Shown one piece after another: positions 16,251 to 24,125 of a stretch of DNA of 64,000 nt. Location: NCBI GenBank assembly GCA_937864535.1, contig CALMJS010000020.1, forward strand, positions 62,001 to 126,000, given 5' to 3'. The position numbers and the translations under genes are program-made. Below the pieces are notes generated by a model. The model did not search any database. It saw only the letters and a list, made by a program, of their open reading frames with translations, and was not told the origin of the DNA. Numbering within the stretch: the first letter of the stretch is position 1; every line of letters starts with the position of its first letter. This DNA is from an uncultured Paracoccaceae bacterium. Its GTDB lineage: Bacteria > Pseudomonadota > Alphaproteobacteria > Rhodobacterales > Rhodobacteraceae.

Positions 16251-16274
16251 CAAACGACCAAACGACCGAACGAC
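16251..16274. repeat. Three tandem 8-bp repeats (CAAACGAC)
   Basis: CAAACGAC, CAAACGAC and CGAACGAC stand head to tail in the 194-base gap upstream of the flavin monooxygenase. They are 76 bases before its ATG. They may be a second regulator site or part of the leader; nothing else is seen in the gap apart from the palindrome at 16146. Confidence 0.6.
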
Positions 16275-16349
16275 AATCGGGCGCAGCCAACGGGGCCGCG
16301 TCACAGGAATCCTGCGGCCATCGGGTGCGCAGTCAGAGAGGAGAATACG

Positions 16350-17639
16350 ATGCTGGATATCGCAATCATTGGTGCGGGCCCTGCCGGACTGGCCACCGCC
16401 CTGCGTCTGCATCAAAAGGGGTTCCGCCCCAAGATCTACGAGGCAGCGCCCGAGCTGAAACCGCTGGGCGTCGGTATCGACATCAAGGTCTATGGCACCA
16501 AGGAAGTGACCGAGCTGGGGCTGCTGGAAGAGTTCCAGAAGATCAGCGTCGAGGCCAAGGACTCGATCTTCTATACCGGGTACGGCCAAGAGATTTTCGC
16601 CGAGAAATGCGGCAAACACATCGGCTATGACCATGAACAGCGGTTCGTTCACCGGGGCCGGTTCCAGTTCATGTTGCTGGATGCCGTGAAACAGCGCCTG
16701 GGCGAGGAGAGCATCACACTGGGCGCCCGTTGCAAATCGTTCGCGCAGGATGCCGACGGCGTGACCATCACGTTCGAGGACGGCACGACCGCCCGCCACG
16801 ACGTGCTGCTGGGGATTGATGGCATTCACTCGGTGGTTAAGAAACAACTCCATCCGGAGGCGACCCGCACCCATTATTCGGGCGTGGCCATGTATCGCGG
16901 TGTGACCGTGATGCCCGCCTACGGTAACGGCGGGATGATCCTGCATATCGGCGATCCGATCCGTCAGGGGTCGTTGATCGTCTACCCGATCGCCAATGAC
17001 GAGGATGAGAACGGCAACCAGTTGATCAACTGGGTCTGCGAACAGCAGGGCAAGCCCAAGGGGCTCGAGGATTGGAACGTCCGCGTTTCTCCTGATGAAA
17101 TCGCCCATGTGTTCGACGACGTGTCGCTCGATTTCCTTGATGTGAACGCGATGATCCGCAACGCCCGCGAGGTCTATGTCTATCCGCTGATCGACAACGA
17201 CCCGCTGGACCAGTGGTCCTTCGGCCGTGTGTCGCTGGTCGGCGATGCCGCTCACGCCATGTATCCGCGCGGCGGCAACGGTGTCTGTCAGGCACTGGTC
17301 GATGCGCGCGTCGTGGCCGACAAGCTGGCGACGATCGCTGATCCGGTCGAGGCGTTGAAAGCCTATGAGGCCGAGCGCCGCGAGTTCGTGAACCGACTGG
17401 TGATCGCCAACCGGGGTGAAGGCCCGGAGGTCATCCGCCGCATGGTCGAGGAGCGGTCGGGCGGTCAGCCCTTTGACCACATCGACAACGTCATTCCCCG
17501 TCAAGAGGTCGAAGACCTGTTCATGGAATACCACCGCAAAGCCGGGATGAAACGCCCCGACGATGCGAAAACCGCCCTCAAGGAAGTGTTCACCGAGGAC
17601 AATTCCCGCCGCGTCGCCGCCAAGGCCGACATCCGCTAA
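16350..17639 (+). CDS. Class A FAD-dependent aromatic-ring monooxygenase
   Basis: A 429-residue flavoprotein monooxygenase of the PHBH/salicylate-hydroxylase/PhzS group. It has GAGPAGLATALRLHQKGF near residues 8-25, the middle DG motif (LLGIDGIHSVVKKQL) and the second FAD motif RVSLVGDAAHAMYPRGGNG. The expected reaction is NAD(P)H-dependent hydroxylation of a phenolic acid or N-heteroaromatic. The ATG at 16350 has GAGAGGAG upstream; a longer frame exists but lacks a ribosome site. It leads a unit with the amidohydrolase and second FAH protein and is preceded by a palindrome and 8-bp repeats. It is the best candidate here for making the dihydroxylated ring for HpaD. Confidence 0.88.
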   Translation: MLDIAIIGAGPAGLATALRLHQKGFRPKIYEAAPELKPLGVGIDIKVYGTKEVTELGLLEEFQKISVEAKDSIFYTGYGQEIFAEKCGKHIGYDHEQRFVHRGRFQFMLLDAVKQRLGEESITLGARCKSFAQDADGVTITFEDGTTARHDVLLGIDGIHSVVKKQLHPEATRTHYSGVAMYRGVTVMPAYGNGGMILHIGDPIRQGSLIVYPIANDEDENGNQLINWVCEQQGKPKGLEDWNVRVSPDEIAHVFDDVSLDFLDVNAMIRNAREVYVYPLIDNDPLDQWSFGRVSLVGDAAHAMYPRGGNGVCQALVDARVVADKLATIADPVEALKAYEAERREFVNRLVIANRGEGPEVIRRMVEERSGGQPFDHIDNVIPRQEVEDLFMEYHRKAGMKRPDDAKTALKEVFTEDNSRRVAAKADIR

Positions 17640-17660
17640 TACCAAACGAAAGCAAGACAA

Positions 17661-18719
17661 ATGAACGCTGCAAAGCCTCGCGTCATTGACGCCAACATGC
17701 ACTGGCTGCCCGACACGCTGTTTACCGACGAAAAACTGCGCGATGCCATGATGAACTGCATCCCGCGCCAGCACGGCATCCACGTCCGCATGGAGCCGGT
17801 CAAGGACAAGAACATCCGCCAGATCATCATCGAAGAGCCCAAGGGCACGGTGAACATCAACTACGCCGAAGGCCAGTACAATATCGACAGCCAGCTCGAG
17901 GACATGGACAAGGCCGGTATCGACCACGCCGTGTTCCGTATTCCGGTTTGGCAGGAATGGCTGGATCTGGAATGTTCCAAGCGTCTGAACGATGGTCTGG
18001 CCGACTATGTGTCGCGTTCGGGTGGTCGTTTCACCGCTCTGGCCGTTTGCCCGCCCTGGGGCACCAAGGACATGATCGCCGAGGTCGAGCGTTGCATCGA
18101 CGATCTGGGCTTTAAGGGTGTCCAGATGGCCTGCAAATACGGCGACATCTATCTGGATGATCCGGCGTTCGAGCCCTATTTCGAATTCATCAACGACCGC
18201 AAAATTCCGGTCGTCGTCCACCACACCCCGCTGCCGGTGGATCATGGGTCGATCCTGACCTTTAACAACCAGCGCCGCCAGTATGGCCGCTGCATCGCCC
18301 AGGGCACCGCTGTGGGCCGCGAACTGTTCAGCGGCATGTTCACCAAGTTCCCGAACCTGCGCCTGTCGCACTCGATGCTGGGCGGTGGCTTCTTTGCGTT
18401 TGTTGATATGCTGGTTCCGGCGCCGCGTCACACCTATGGCGATGCCGTCGACCGGTTTGATACCGCCAACTCCAACCTGCGCGACCAGCTGAAAAACAAC
18501 CTGTTCTTTGACATTTCCGGCCCGCCGCAGTGGGGCAAGAAACAGCTGGAATGCGCGGTCGAAGTGCTGGGCGAAGACAACATTCTCTACGGTGCGTCCT
18601 ATCCGATCCGCAAGGACTGGTTCTTTGACGGTGTGCCGACAGTCGAGGCGCTGGACATCACCGATACCGCCAAGACCAAGATCTTTGCGTCCAACGCTGA
18701 AAAGCTGTTCGGGATCTAA
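17661..18719 (+). CDS. Amidohydrolase_2 (ACMSD-like) family protein with altered metal ligands
   Basis: A 352-residue TIM-barrel protein of the ACMSD / gamma-resorcylate decarboxylase group. His187/188 (VVVHHTPL) and His237 (RLSHSMLGGG) are in place. Two expected metal ligands are changed: the N-terminal D-x-H-x-H motif reads DANMH (Asn12 in place of His), and the C-terminal GxDYP reads GASYP (Ser313 in place of Asp). Relatives decarboxylate or hydrolyse ring or ring-cleavage acids. With these changes it may bind metal differently or act without it. It lies between the monooxygenase and the second FAH enzyme, with 21- and 3-base gaps. Confidence 0.82.
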   Translation: MNAAKPRVIDANMHWLPDTLFTDEKLRDAMMNCIPRQHGIHVRMEPVKDKNIRQIIIEEPKGTVNINYAEGQYNIDSQLEDMDKAGIDHAVFRIPVWQEWLDLECSKRLNDGLADYVSRSGGRFTALAVCPPWGTKDMIAEVERCIDDLGFKGVQMACKYGDIYLDDPAFEPYFEFINDRKIPVVVHHTPLPVDHGSILTFNNQRRQYGRCIAQGTAVGRELFSGMFTKFPNLRLSHSMLGGGFFAFVDMLVPAPRHTYGDAVDRFDTANSNLRDQLKNNLFFDISGPPQWGKKQLECAVEVLGEDNILYGASYPIRKDWFFDGVPTVEALDITDTAKTKIFASNAEKLFGI

Positions 18720-18722
18720 GCG

Positions 18723-19574
18723 ATGAAGCTGGCCCGTTTCACGCAAAATGGCAGCACCCGCATCGGAAAGGTCGTCGGCGATCACGTCGTCGACCTGACC
18801 CCGGTGGTCGGCGATCTGTCGATGCGTCAGGTGATTGCGGATCTTGCGGCGCTGTCCGCGGCGATCAAGGCCTTTGAAGGTACGTCCTATCCGCTGTCGT
18901 CGGTGCGGCTGGAAATCCCGGTCGACGATCCGCAAAAATTCCTCGCGATCGGGATGAACTACGCCAAACACGCCGAGGAGGCGCGGCAGGCCGGGATCAC
19001 CATTCCCACCAGCCAGATGTGGTTCAACAAGCAGGTGTCCTGCCTGAACGCGCCATTCGATCCGGTGGTCAAGCCCAAGGATTCCGACAAGGTCGATTAT
19101 GAAATCGAACTGGGTCTGGTGATTGGCAAGCAATGCCGCCACGTGACCCGCGAACAGGCCCGTTCCGTGATCGCCGGTTATATGATCGTCAACGATGTGT
19201 CGGCCCGCGATTGGCTGCCAAAGTCGCCGACATTTACCTTGGGCAAGTCGTTCGACACCCATGGTCCAGTCGGCCCGTGGATCACCACCGATGACGAAAT
19301 TGCCGATCCGCTGGATCTGGAAATGAAGCTCTGGGTGAATGGCGAGTTGCGGCAGAACGCCCGCACCAATGACATGATCTACGATATCTATGATCAGATC
19401 GCCTATCTGACGACGGTTATGACCTTGATGCCGGGCGATATCATCGCCACGGGCACGCCCTCTGGCATTGGTGCGCCCAAGGGGATTTTCCTGCAACCGG
19501 GCGACGACATGCGTCTGTCGATCCAGGGGCTGGGCGAGATCGCCTGCACCGTCGTGGCCGAGGACCACGCGTAA
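18723..19574 (+). CDS. Fumarylacetoacetate hydrolase family protein (second copy)
   Basis: A 283-residue FAH-family enzyme with FLAIGMNYAKHAEEA near residues 76-90, the acidic metal site in DYEIELGLVIGK, VNDVSARDW, and GDIIATGTPSGIGAPKG. This pattern is that of 2-hydroxyhepta-2,4-diene-1,7-dioate isomerase / acylpyruvate hydrolase-type proteins. It follows the amidohydrolase by 3 bases. Two FAH proteins in one region could give the two HpaG activities (decarboxylase and isomerase) or serve separate branches. Confidence 0.86.
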   Translation: MKLARFTQNGSTRIGKVVGDHVVDLTPVVGDLSMRQVIADLAALSAAIKAFEGTSYPLSSVRLEIPVDDPQKFLAIGMNYAKHAEEARQAGITIPTSQMWFNKQVSCLNAPFDPVVKPKDSDKVDYEIELGLVIGKQCRHVTREQARSVIAGYMIVNDVSARDWLPKSPTFTLGKSFDTHGPVGPWITTDDEIADPLDLEMKLWVNGELRQNARTNDMIYDIYDQIAYLTTVMTLMPGDIIATGTPSGIGAPKGIFLQPGDDMRLSIQGLGEIACTVVAEDHA

Positions 19575-19576
19575 CT

Positions 19577-19591
19577 GTCCGCATTGTGGAA
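19577..19591. promoter_or_regulatory. IclR-type palindrome, copy 6 (TRAP operon)
   Basis: GTCCGCA-T-TGTGGAA, just after the FAH stop and 93 bases before the TRAP binding-protein ATG. It is one of the copies closest to the consensus KTCCRCA-N-TGYGGAM. Confidence 0.55.
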
Positions 19592-19592
19592 T

Positions 19593-19662
19593 TTTCTGGC
19601 GTGCGGCATTGGCGCGCCAGAAATCCGCGGGGGATCGTCCCCGCAAATCGGGGCCAAGCCCC
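19593..19662. other. Three consecutive hairpins in the TRAP leader
   Basis: Three perfect stems follow each other. They are TTTCTGGCG / CGCCAGAAA (19593-19623), GCGGGG / CCCCGC (19627-19644) and GGGGC / GCCCC (19650-19662). They lie between the palindrome at 19577 and the ribosome site GGGAGGA before dctP. The first could end the upstream transcript; the others may tune or protect the TRAP mRNA. Confidence 0.6.
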
Positions 19663-19683
19663 ACATGGTAATGGGAGGATAAC

Positions 19684-20712
19684 ATGACATTTCTTAGCCG
19701 CGTGCTCGCCACGTCGATCCTGGCCTTGGGTCCATCGCTGGCGATGGCCGAAACCAACCTGATCTTTAACAGCTTCTTGCCGAAATATGACGAGCTTTAT
19801 CAGACGGCCATCGCTGGCTTTGCCGCTGATATTGAACGTGAATCGGGTGGTGCGATCACCATCACGATCCCAGAGACCACTCTGGCGCCGTCGGACCGGC
19901 AATATGAAATGGTGCGCGATGGCATCGCCGATATGGCGATTGTGTCCTCTGGCGCCGTCCGTCAACTGGTCGTGCTGAACCAGATTGCCGACCTGCCGCT
20001 GCATTCGCCGTCCTCGCGGGCCGGGTCGATCGCGCTGTGGGAAACCTATCAGAAATATTTTGCCAGCTTTGAAGAATTCGCAGGCGTCCACGTCCTGTCG
20101 ACCAGCGTGCTGCCGGGTCGTCAAGTACTGAACGTCGGGGCGACCGCGATCGAAGGCGCGGACGGATTTTCCGGCATCAAACTGTGGTCGCCTCCGGGTC
20201 GCCTGACAGGTGTTGCCAAGGGGCTGGGCGCGGTGCCGGTGAACTCTGAATTCACCGATCTCTACGAGTACGTGTCCAAGGGCACGGTTGACTCGGTGAT
20301 CATGACGCCGGGTTCGGCCGCCGGTGCGCGGATCATCGACAACGTGACCCAATTGGTCAACGTGCCGGGTGGTCTGGGCTCGCTGTCCTTTACCGTCTTT
20401 ATCTCCCAAGAGCGTTGGGAGTCTCTGACCGACGACGAACGCGCCGCCATCGAACGTGCTGCCGCTGGTCTGCCGGAACGGTCGGGCGCTGCTGCCGATG
20501 CCGCAGAAGCCGAGGTTGCGCCGCAGGTGGCCGATGTTCCCGCCTATACCTTTGAAGGCGAAGAAATGGCCAAGCTCGACGCGGTATTCGCTGCCAGCCT
20601 CGACGAATGGATGGCTGCCGCACGCGAACGTGGTCTGGAAAATCCCGAAGAGGTCGTGGCCTTCTACCGCTCCGTTCTGGATCGTGAACTGGCCAAGCCG
20701 GCGACGAACTAA
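19684..20712 (+). CDS. TRAP transporter periplasmic substrate-binding protein (DctP type)
   Basis: A 342-residue exported protein. The signal peptide ends at about SLAMA (residue 21). The DctP-type fold follows, with IADLPLHSPSSRAGSIALWE, the conserved R-Q region SVLPGRQVLNVG and the GTVDSVIMTPG strand. It captures the transported acid in the periplasm for the DctQ/DctM permease encoded next. A strong GGGAGGA site precedes the ATG. Context suggests an aromatic or related carboxylate as ligand; sequence alone does not show which. Confidence 0.9.
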   Translation: MTFLSRVLATSILALGPSLAMAETNLIFNSFLPKYDELYQTAIAGFAADIERESGGAITITIPETTLAPSDRQYEMVRDGIADMAIVSSGAVRQLVVLNQIADLPLHSPSSRAGSIALWETYQKYFASFEEFAGVHVLSTSVLPGRQVLNVGATAIEGADGFSGIKLWSPPGRLTGVAKGLGAVPVNSEFTDLYEYVSKGTVDSVIMTPGSAAGARIIDNVTQLVNVPGGLGSLSFTVFISQERWESLTDDERAAIERAAAGLPERSGAAADAAEAEVAPQVADVPAYTFEGEEMAKLDAVFAASLDEWMAAARERGLENPEEVVAFYRSVLDRELAKPATN

Positions 20713-20726
20713 CGCGAAATCAATGT

Positions 20727-20757
20727 GGATGCTGCCGGCCTTGGGTTGGCAGCATCC
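20727..20757. other. Intergenic hairpin between dctP- and dctQ-type genes
   Basis: GGATGCTGCC (20727-20736) pairs perfectly with GGCAGCATCC (20748-20757). Such stems after a binding-protein gene usually protect the upstream mRNA and lower permease expression. Confidence 0.7.
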
Positions 20758-20778
20758 GGGTTTGTCAGGGGGGCTGCA

Positions 20779-21273
20779 ATGATAAACAAAATCAATACTG
20801 TACTGGAAATTGCCTGTCGGGTGGTGTCGGGCGTTTCGCTGGTGTTCATGGGGTTGATCGCCTTTGTCGATAGTATCGGGCGACCTTTGTCCCATCCGCT
20901 CCCGGGGGCGAGCGAGATGGTGTCCTTTGCGTTGATGGTGTTCTTTTTCTCGTCCCTTCCCCTCGTCGTGAAATCGGATTCTCATATTCGCGTGGGGCTG
21001 TTCAGCGATTTTTACGGACCCAAGGCGCGCAAGATCGAATCCGTCGTCGTGATCGTTCTGGAAACGCTGGCGATGGCCGCGTTTGCGTGGATGATTTTTG
21101 ATCAGGCCGGGCGTCTGGGTCGATTTGGAACCCAGTCCGTCTACTTCGAGATGCCGATTGCACCTTGGGTTTACCTCGCCTGTCTGTTTTCGGCCTTTGC
21201 GATCTGGTTCGCCGTCTGGCCGCTGCTCTCTCGGGGTATTTCTGCCTCGCATACTTCGGACAAGGTGGACTGA
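20779..21273 (+). CDS. TRAP transporter small permease (DctQ type)
   Basis: A 164-residue membrane protein with four hydrophobic segments (about residues 10-30, 45-62, 85-105 and 125-148) and the DctQ-like VVKSDSHIRVGLF stretch after the second segment. It pairs with the large permease and the binding protein. The ATG at 20779 is chosen because the upstream part of the frame is polar and overlaps the hairpin. Its stop shares one base with the dctM-type start (TGATG). Confidence 0.87.
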   Translation: MINKINTVLEIACRVVSGVSLVFMGLIAFVDSIGRPLSHPLPGASEMVSFALMVFFFSSLPLVVKSDSHIRVGLFSDFYGPKARKIESVVVIVLETLAMAAFAWMIFDQAGRLGRFGTQSVYFEMPIAPWVYLACLFSAFAIWFAVWPLLSRGISASHTSDKVD

Positions 21274-22571
21274 TGCTCGCGTTTGTTATTTTCGGTTCGC
21301 TCTTTGCGCTGATTGCCTTTACGCGCCTGCCGCTCGGGCTGGTGATGTTGTTCACCGGCACTGCGGGGATCGCGGCCATTCATCCGCGCGGGATGACTGC
21401 GGCTTTGGCCGTGTCAGAACAGCAGATCATGAACCTCGCGTTCAATTATCAGTTCTCTGTGCTGCCGCTGTTCATCCTGATGGGCGTGTTCATCGTCCGC
21501 GCTGGACTGGCCGAGGATCTGTTCGGCGCGGCGCGGAAATGGATGGGCCATTTGCCGGGCGGCGTTGGCATGGCGACGATCGTGGCCTGCGGCGGCTTTG
21601 CGGCGATGTGCGCCTCTTCGGCGGCAGCGGCGGCAACGATGGCCCGTATTGCCATTCCTGAAATGGAGCGGGCGAAATACGATCCCGGTTTCTCTGCTGG
21701 ATCGGTTGCAGCAGGCGGCACCATGGGCGTTCTGATCCCGCCGTCGGGTGCCCTGATCGTCTATGCGTTGCTGACCGAACAGAGCGTGGGCGATCTGTTC
21801 ATCGCCGGTGTGATCCCCGGTCTGTTGCAGGTGGTGGTCTATATCCTCGTGATGGCAGCCGTGGCCAGGTTCCGCCCGCAATGGGCGCCGGTTGGCGAAC
21901 GCTTCACCATGGCAGAGCGGATCAAGTCGCTGGGCGCGATCTGGGGCGTGGTGGTTCTGTTCCTGTTGATCATGGTCGGGCTCGTGCGCGGATGGTTCAC
22001 CGCGACCGAGGCGGGCGGGATCGGGGCGGGCGGGGCGTTCCTGTTCCTTGCTTTGCGGCGTCGCCTGACGCTGGCTGTGTTCCTCGACAGCCTCAAGGAA
22101 GCGGCACAGATCTCGACGATGATCTTTGTCGTTTCGGCAGGGGCCCTGGTTCTGAACCAGTTCATTAACCTGTCGGGCATTTCCGGCGCGACCATCGCCT
22201 TTATCAACGGGCTGAGCCTGTCCCCGATGATGATCGTCATCGCGCTGATCGGTTTCTATCTGGTGCTGGGCTGTTTGATGGACGGGTTCGCGATGATTTT
22301 CCTGACCGTTCCGATCATCGCGCCGATCATTTCCGGCCTTGGCTATGATCTGGTCTGGTGGGCCATCGTGACGGTGGTCGTCGTGGAAATCAGCATGATC
22401 ACGCCGCCTGTGGGGCTCAATGTGTTTATCCTCAGGGCGATGTTGCCGAAACTGCCGGTGCTGCAAATCTTCAAAGGTATCGGGCCCTTTGTCGTCGGCG
22501 ATATGGCGCGGGTGGTGATGGTCGTGGCGTTTCCGGCCCTGTCGCTGTGGTTGCCAAGTCTGCTGCACTGA
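21273..22571 (+). CDS. TRAP transporter large permease (DctM type)
   Basis: A 432-residue membrane protein with about 12 hydrophobic segments. It has the DctM features FILMGVFIVRAGLAEDLF, GGFAAMCASSAAAAATMARI and GTMGVLIPPSGALIVYALLT, and VEISMITPPVGLNVFILRAM near the end. It drives sodium-coupled uptake of the bound substrate across the inner membrane. Last gene of the TRAP operon, followed by a terminator at 22594. Confidence 0.93.
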   Translation: MLAFVIFGSLFALIAFTRLPLGLVMLFTGTAGIAAIHPRGMTAALAVSEQQIMNLAFNYQFSVLPLFILMGVFIVRAGLAEDLFGAARKWMGHLPGGVGMATIVACGGFAAMCASSAAAAATMARIAIPEMERAKYDPGFSAGSVAAGGTMGVLIPPSGALIVYALLTEQSVGDLFIAGVIPGLLQVVVYILVMAAVARFRPQWAPVGERFTMAERIKSLGAIWGVVVLFLLIMVGLVRGWFTATEAGGIGAGGAFLFLALRRRLTLAVFLDSLKEAAQISTMIFVVSAGALVLNQFINLSGISGATIAFINGLSLSPMMIVIALIGFYLVLGCLMDGFAMIFLTVPIIAPIISGLGYDLVWWAIVTVVVVEISMITPPVGLNVFILRAMLPKLPVLQIFKGIGPFVVGDMARVVMVVAFPALSLWLPSLLH

Positions 22572-22593
22572 TCCTGATAACAGCGTCAATTGC

Positions 22594-22612
22594 GGGGCCG
22601 GTCATCGGCCCC
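22594..22612 (+). terminator. Intrinsic terminator after the TRAP operon
   Basis: GGGGCCG (22594-22600) and CGGCCCC (22606-22612) form a 7-bp stem with a 5-base loop, followed by GTTTCCGTTT. It is 22 bases after the dctM-type stop. Confidence 0.75.
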
Positions 22613-22698
22613 GTTTCCGTTTGGCATAGCCCGACGTTCGCGCCCATCCGCGTGACGTGGCAGCGTCCGAGATGACCAATTTTCAAGGGCGAGAGGAC

Positions 22699-22775
22699 TG
22701 GCGATCCCACGAGGACTCGAACCCCGAACCTGCTGATTAGAAGTCAGCTGCTCTATCCAGTTGAGCTATGGGACC
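22699..22775 (-). tRNA. tRNA-Arg (anticodon TCT)
   Basis: On the minus strand the acceptor GGTCCCA pairs with TGGGATC. The D stem (GCTC/GAGC), the anticodon stem GCTGA/TCAGC with loop CTTCTAA, and the T arm GTTCGAGTC are intact, and CCA is encoded at the 3' end. The loop gives anticodon TCT, which reads AGA arginine codons. Confidence 0.96.
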
Positions 22776-22822
22776 GCTGACGCTGTCGTAGGGCGGGACA
22801 GCCTGCTGTGCAAGGGAAACTG

Positions 22823-23839
22823 TTAGGTTTTGACAGGTGCCGTCATCCAATTGCGTCGGTGGAACCGCCTGAGGCGTTGCATCAGCTCTTGGCCACTCGG
22901 CGTCGCTTTGGCCTCTGCAATCTGTTTTTGATGGAAGGCGATTGTTTTGGCGTTCATTGCCGCCAGTTCCCGATCTTGCAACAGGTCCGAAATCCGCTCG
23001 CGTACAGCGGCGGACCATCGTGTTATCCGTGTATCGACCATGTCGTTGAGATCGTAATACCGGAAATAATCCAACGAAATCGGCTCGTCAGCGTGGTTCG
23101 CGTTGCCACGCGCGGACTTCATCAGAAAGTTTTCCATGCTGCGGACGGCGTAATGGTTGATCTGGACCAGATCATAATGCGCATCGGTGCCTTGGAAGGA
23201 CATGGGCCGATCGGCAAGGGTGCCGAGGTTGACAGGTGCGCCCGCCGCATTGATCCATTTGATGGTTTCACGCTGCACCTTGGTAACGTAAGGGGCGTGA
23301 TTCCCGATCCGCTTGAAATTTGCGCCGCATCTGACCAAGGATTTGAGCCCCCGAGGGCGCGGCGTCGCATACTGTGTATCATCGCGCTTCATCGACCGGG
23401 TGAATTGGTCGATCACCAAGGCCGCGCTATCCCATTCGACATGCCCGTCGCAGCCAAAATTCAACTGGCAGGCCGAGAGAATATCGGCATCCCCCATGGC
23501 GGCGATGAGATCGGTGATCCGGCCGTCGCCGGTGTTGATGCAGATGAACTCGTCCACATCGATGTTGATATAGTAATCCGACCGTTTGAGCCGGGGCATC
23601 GTGTTGACGTAGTTCATCACCATCCAGTGATGTTTCGTGACCTCGACACTCATCGACGGGTTGGGGTAATGGCGCAGCACCCCCATCTCATCAAGTCGTT
23701 CCAGAATGATGTCTGTCCCGTCGGTACAGTCATTGGTGAAAACCAGGATATCGTTGATCCCGATCGCTTGGTGATAGGCGATCCATTCAAGGATAAACGG
23801 GCCTTCGTTCTTCATTGGGGTGATGCTGGTGACGCGCAA
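22823..23839 (-). CDS. Glycosyltransferase family 2-type protein
   Basis: A 338-residue cytoplasmic-type protein. It opens with TSITPMKNEGPFILEWIAYH, typical of GT2-like or DUF4422/GT92-related enzymes of Roseobacters. A D-x-D metal motif is in YYINIDVDEFI near residue 93, and TNDCTDGTD lies at residues 35-43. It would transfer a sugar from a nucleotide donor to a cell-surface or lipid acceptor. It stands alone between tRNA-Arg and the RND/TetR genes, with a hairpin 63 bases upstream. The acceptor is unknown. Confidence 0.82.
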   Translation of the reverse strand: MRVTSITPMKNEGPFILEWIAYHQAIGINDILVFTNDCTDGTDIILERLDEMGVLRHYPNPSMSVEVTKHHWMVMNYVNTMPRLKRSDYYINIDVDEFICINTGDGRITDLIAAMGDADILSACQLNFGCDGHVEWDSAALVIDQFTRSMKRDDTQYATPRPRGLKSLVRCGANFKRIGNHAPYVTKVQRETIKWINAAGAPVNLGTLADRPMSFQGTDAHYDLVQINHYAVRSMENFLMKSARGNANHADEPISLDYFRYYDLNDMVDTRITRWSAAVRERISDLLQDRELAAMNAKTIAFHQKQIAEAKATPSGQELMQRLRRFHRRNWMTAPVKT

Positions 23840-23901
23840 GGCGGCCTCGGATGTCTTGGCCCATTTTACGCATCCTGCGCGAGGAAATCCACGAGTGATT
23901 A

Positions 23902-23937
23902 CCTGATGCCCGCTCTCTCCTCGGAGCGGGCATCAGG
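23902..23937. other. Perfect 14-bp stem-loop
   Basis: CCTGATGCCCGCTC (23902-23915) pairs fully with GAGCGGGCATCAGG (23924-23937), loop of 8. Neither side has a T-run. It lies in the 286-base gap between the TetR stop and the glycosyltransferase start. Apart from this stem-loop I see nothing recognisable in the gap. Confidence 0.7.
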
Positions 23938-24125
23938 TGGGCAGGGGCTGCGGTCCTGCCTGTGCAAGCCGGGCTTTGTTACCAGATCGGGGATGGGTCC
24001 GAATGATTGCCGCGCTGCGATGCACAGGCCTGATTTACCGACGATTTGGCTGCGCTATTTTGATCTCTGTCAAAGTTAGCGCAACCTTTGCGAAGTTTTT
24101 TTCGACATTGTTCGCCGTTCAGGCG

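Noticed and set aside
16104-16349. N-terminal extension of the flavin monooxygenase
   Set aside because: The added residues are low-complexity polar, include the tandem 8-bp repeats and palindrome, and the dinucleotide motif begins right after the Met at 16350.
15813-19757. A 1314-codon open frame on the minus strand
   Set aside because: It runs opposite five well-supported genes (NTF2-like, monooxygenase, amidohydrolase, FAH, start of dctP). Composition is typical of antisense frames in high-G+C coding DNA, and no domain is readable.
19441-21252. A 603-codon minus-strand frame across the TRAP genes
   Set aside because: It covers the dctP signal peptide, leader hairpins and dctQ-type gene in antisense; no ribosome site or domain.
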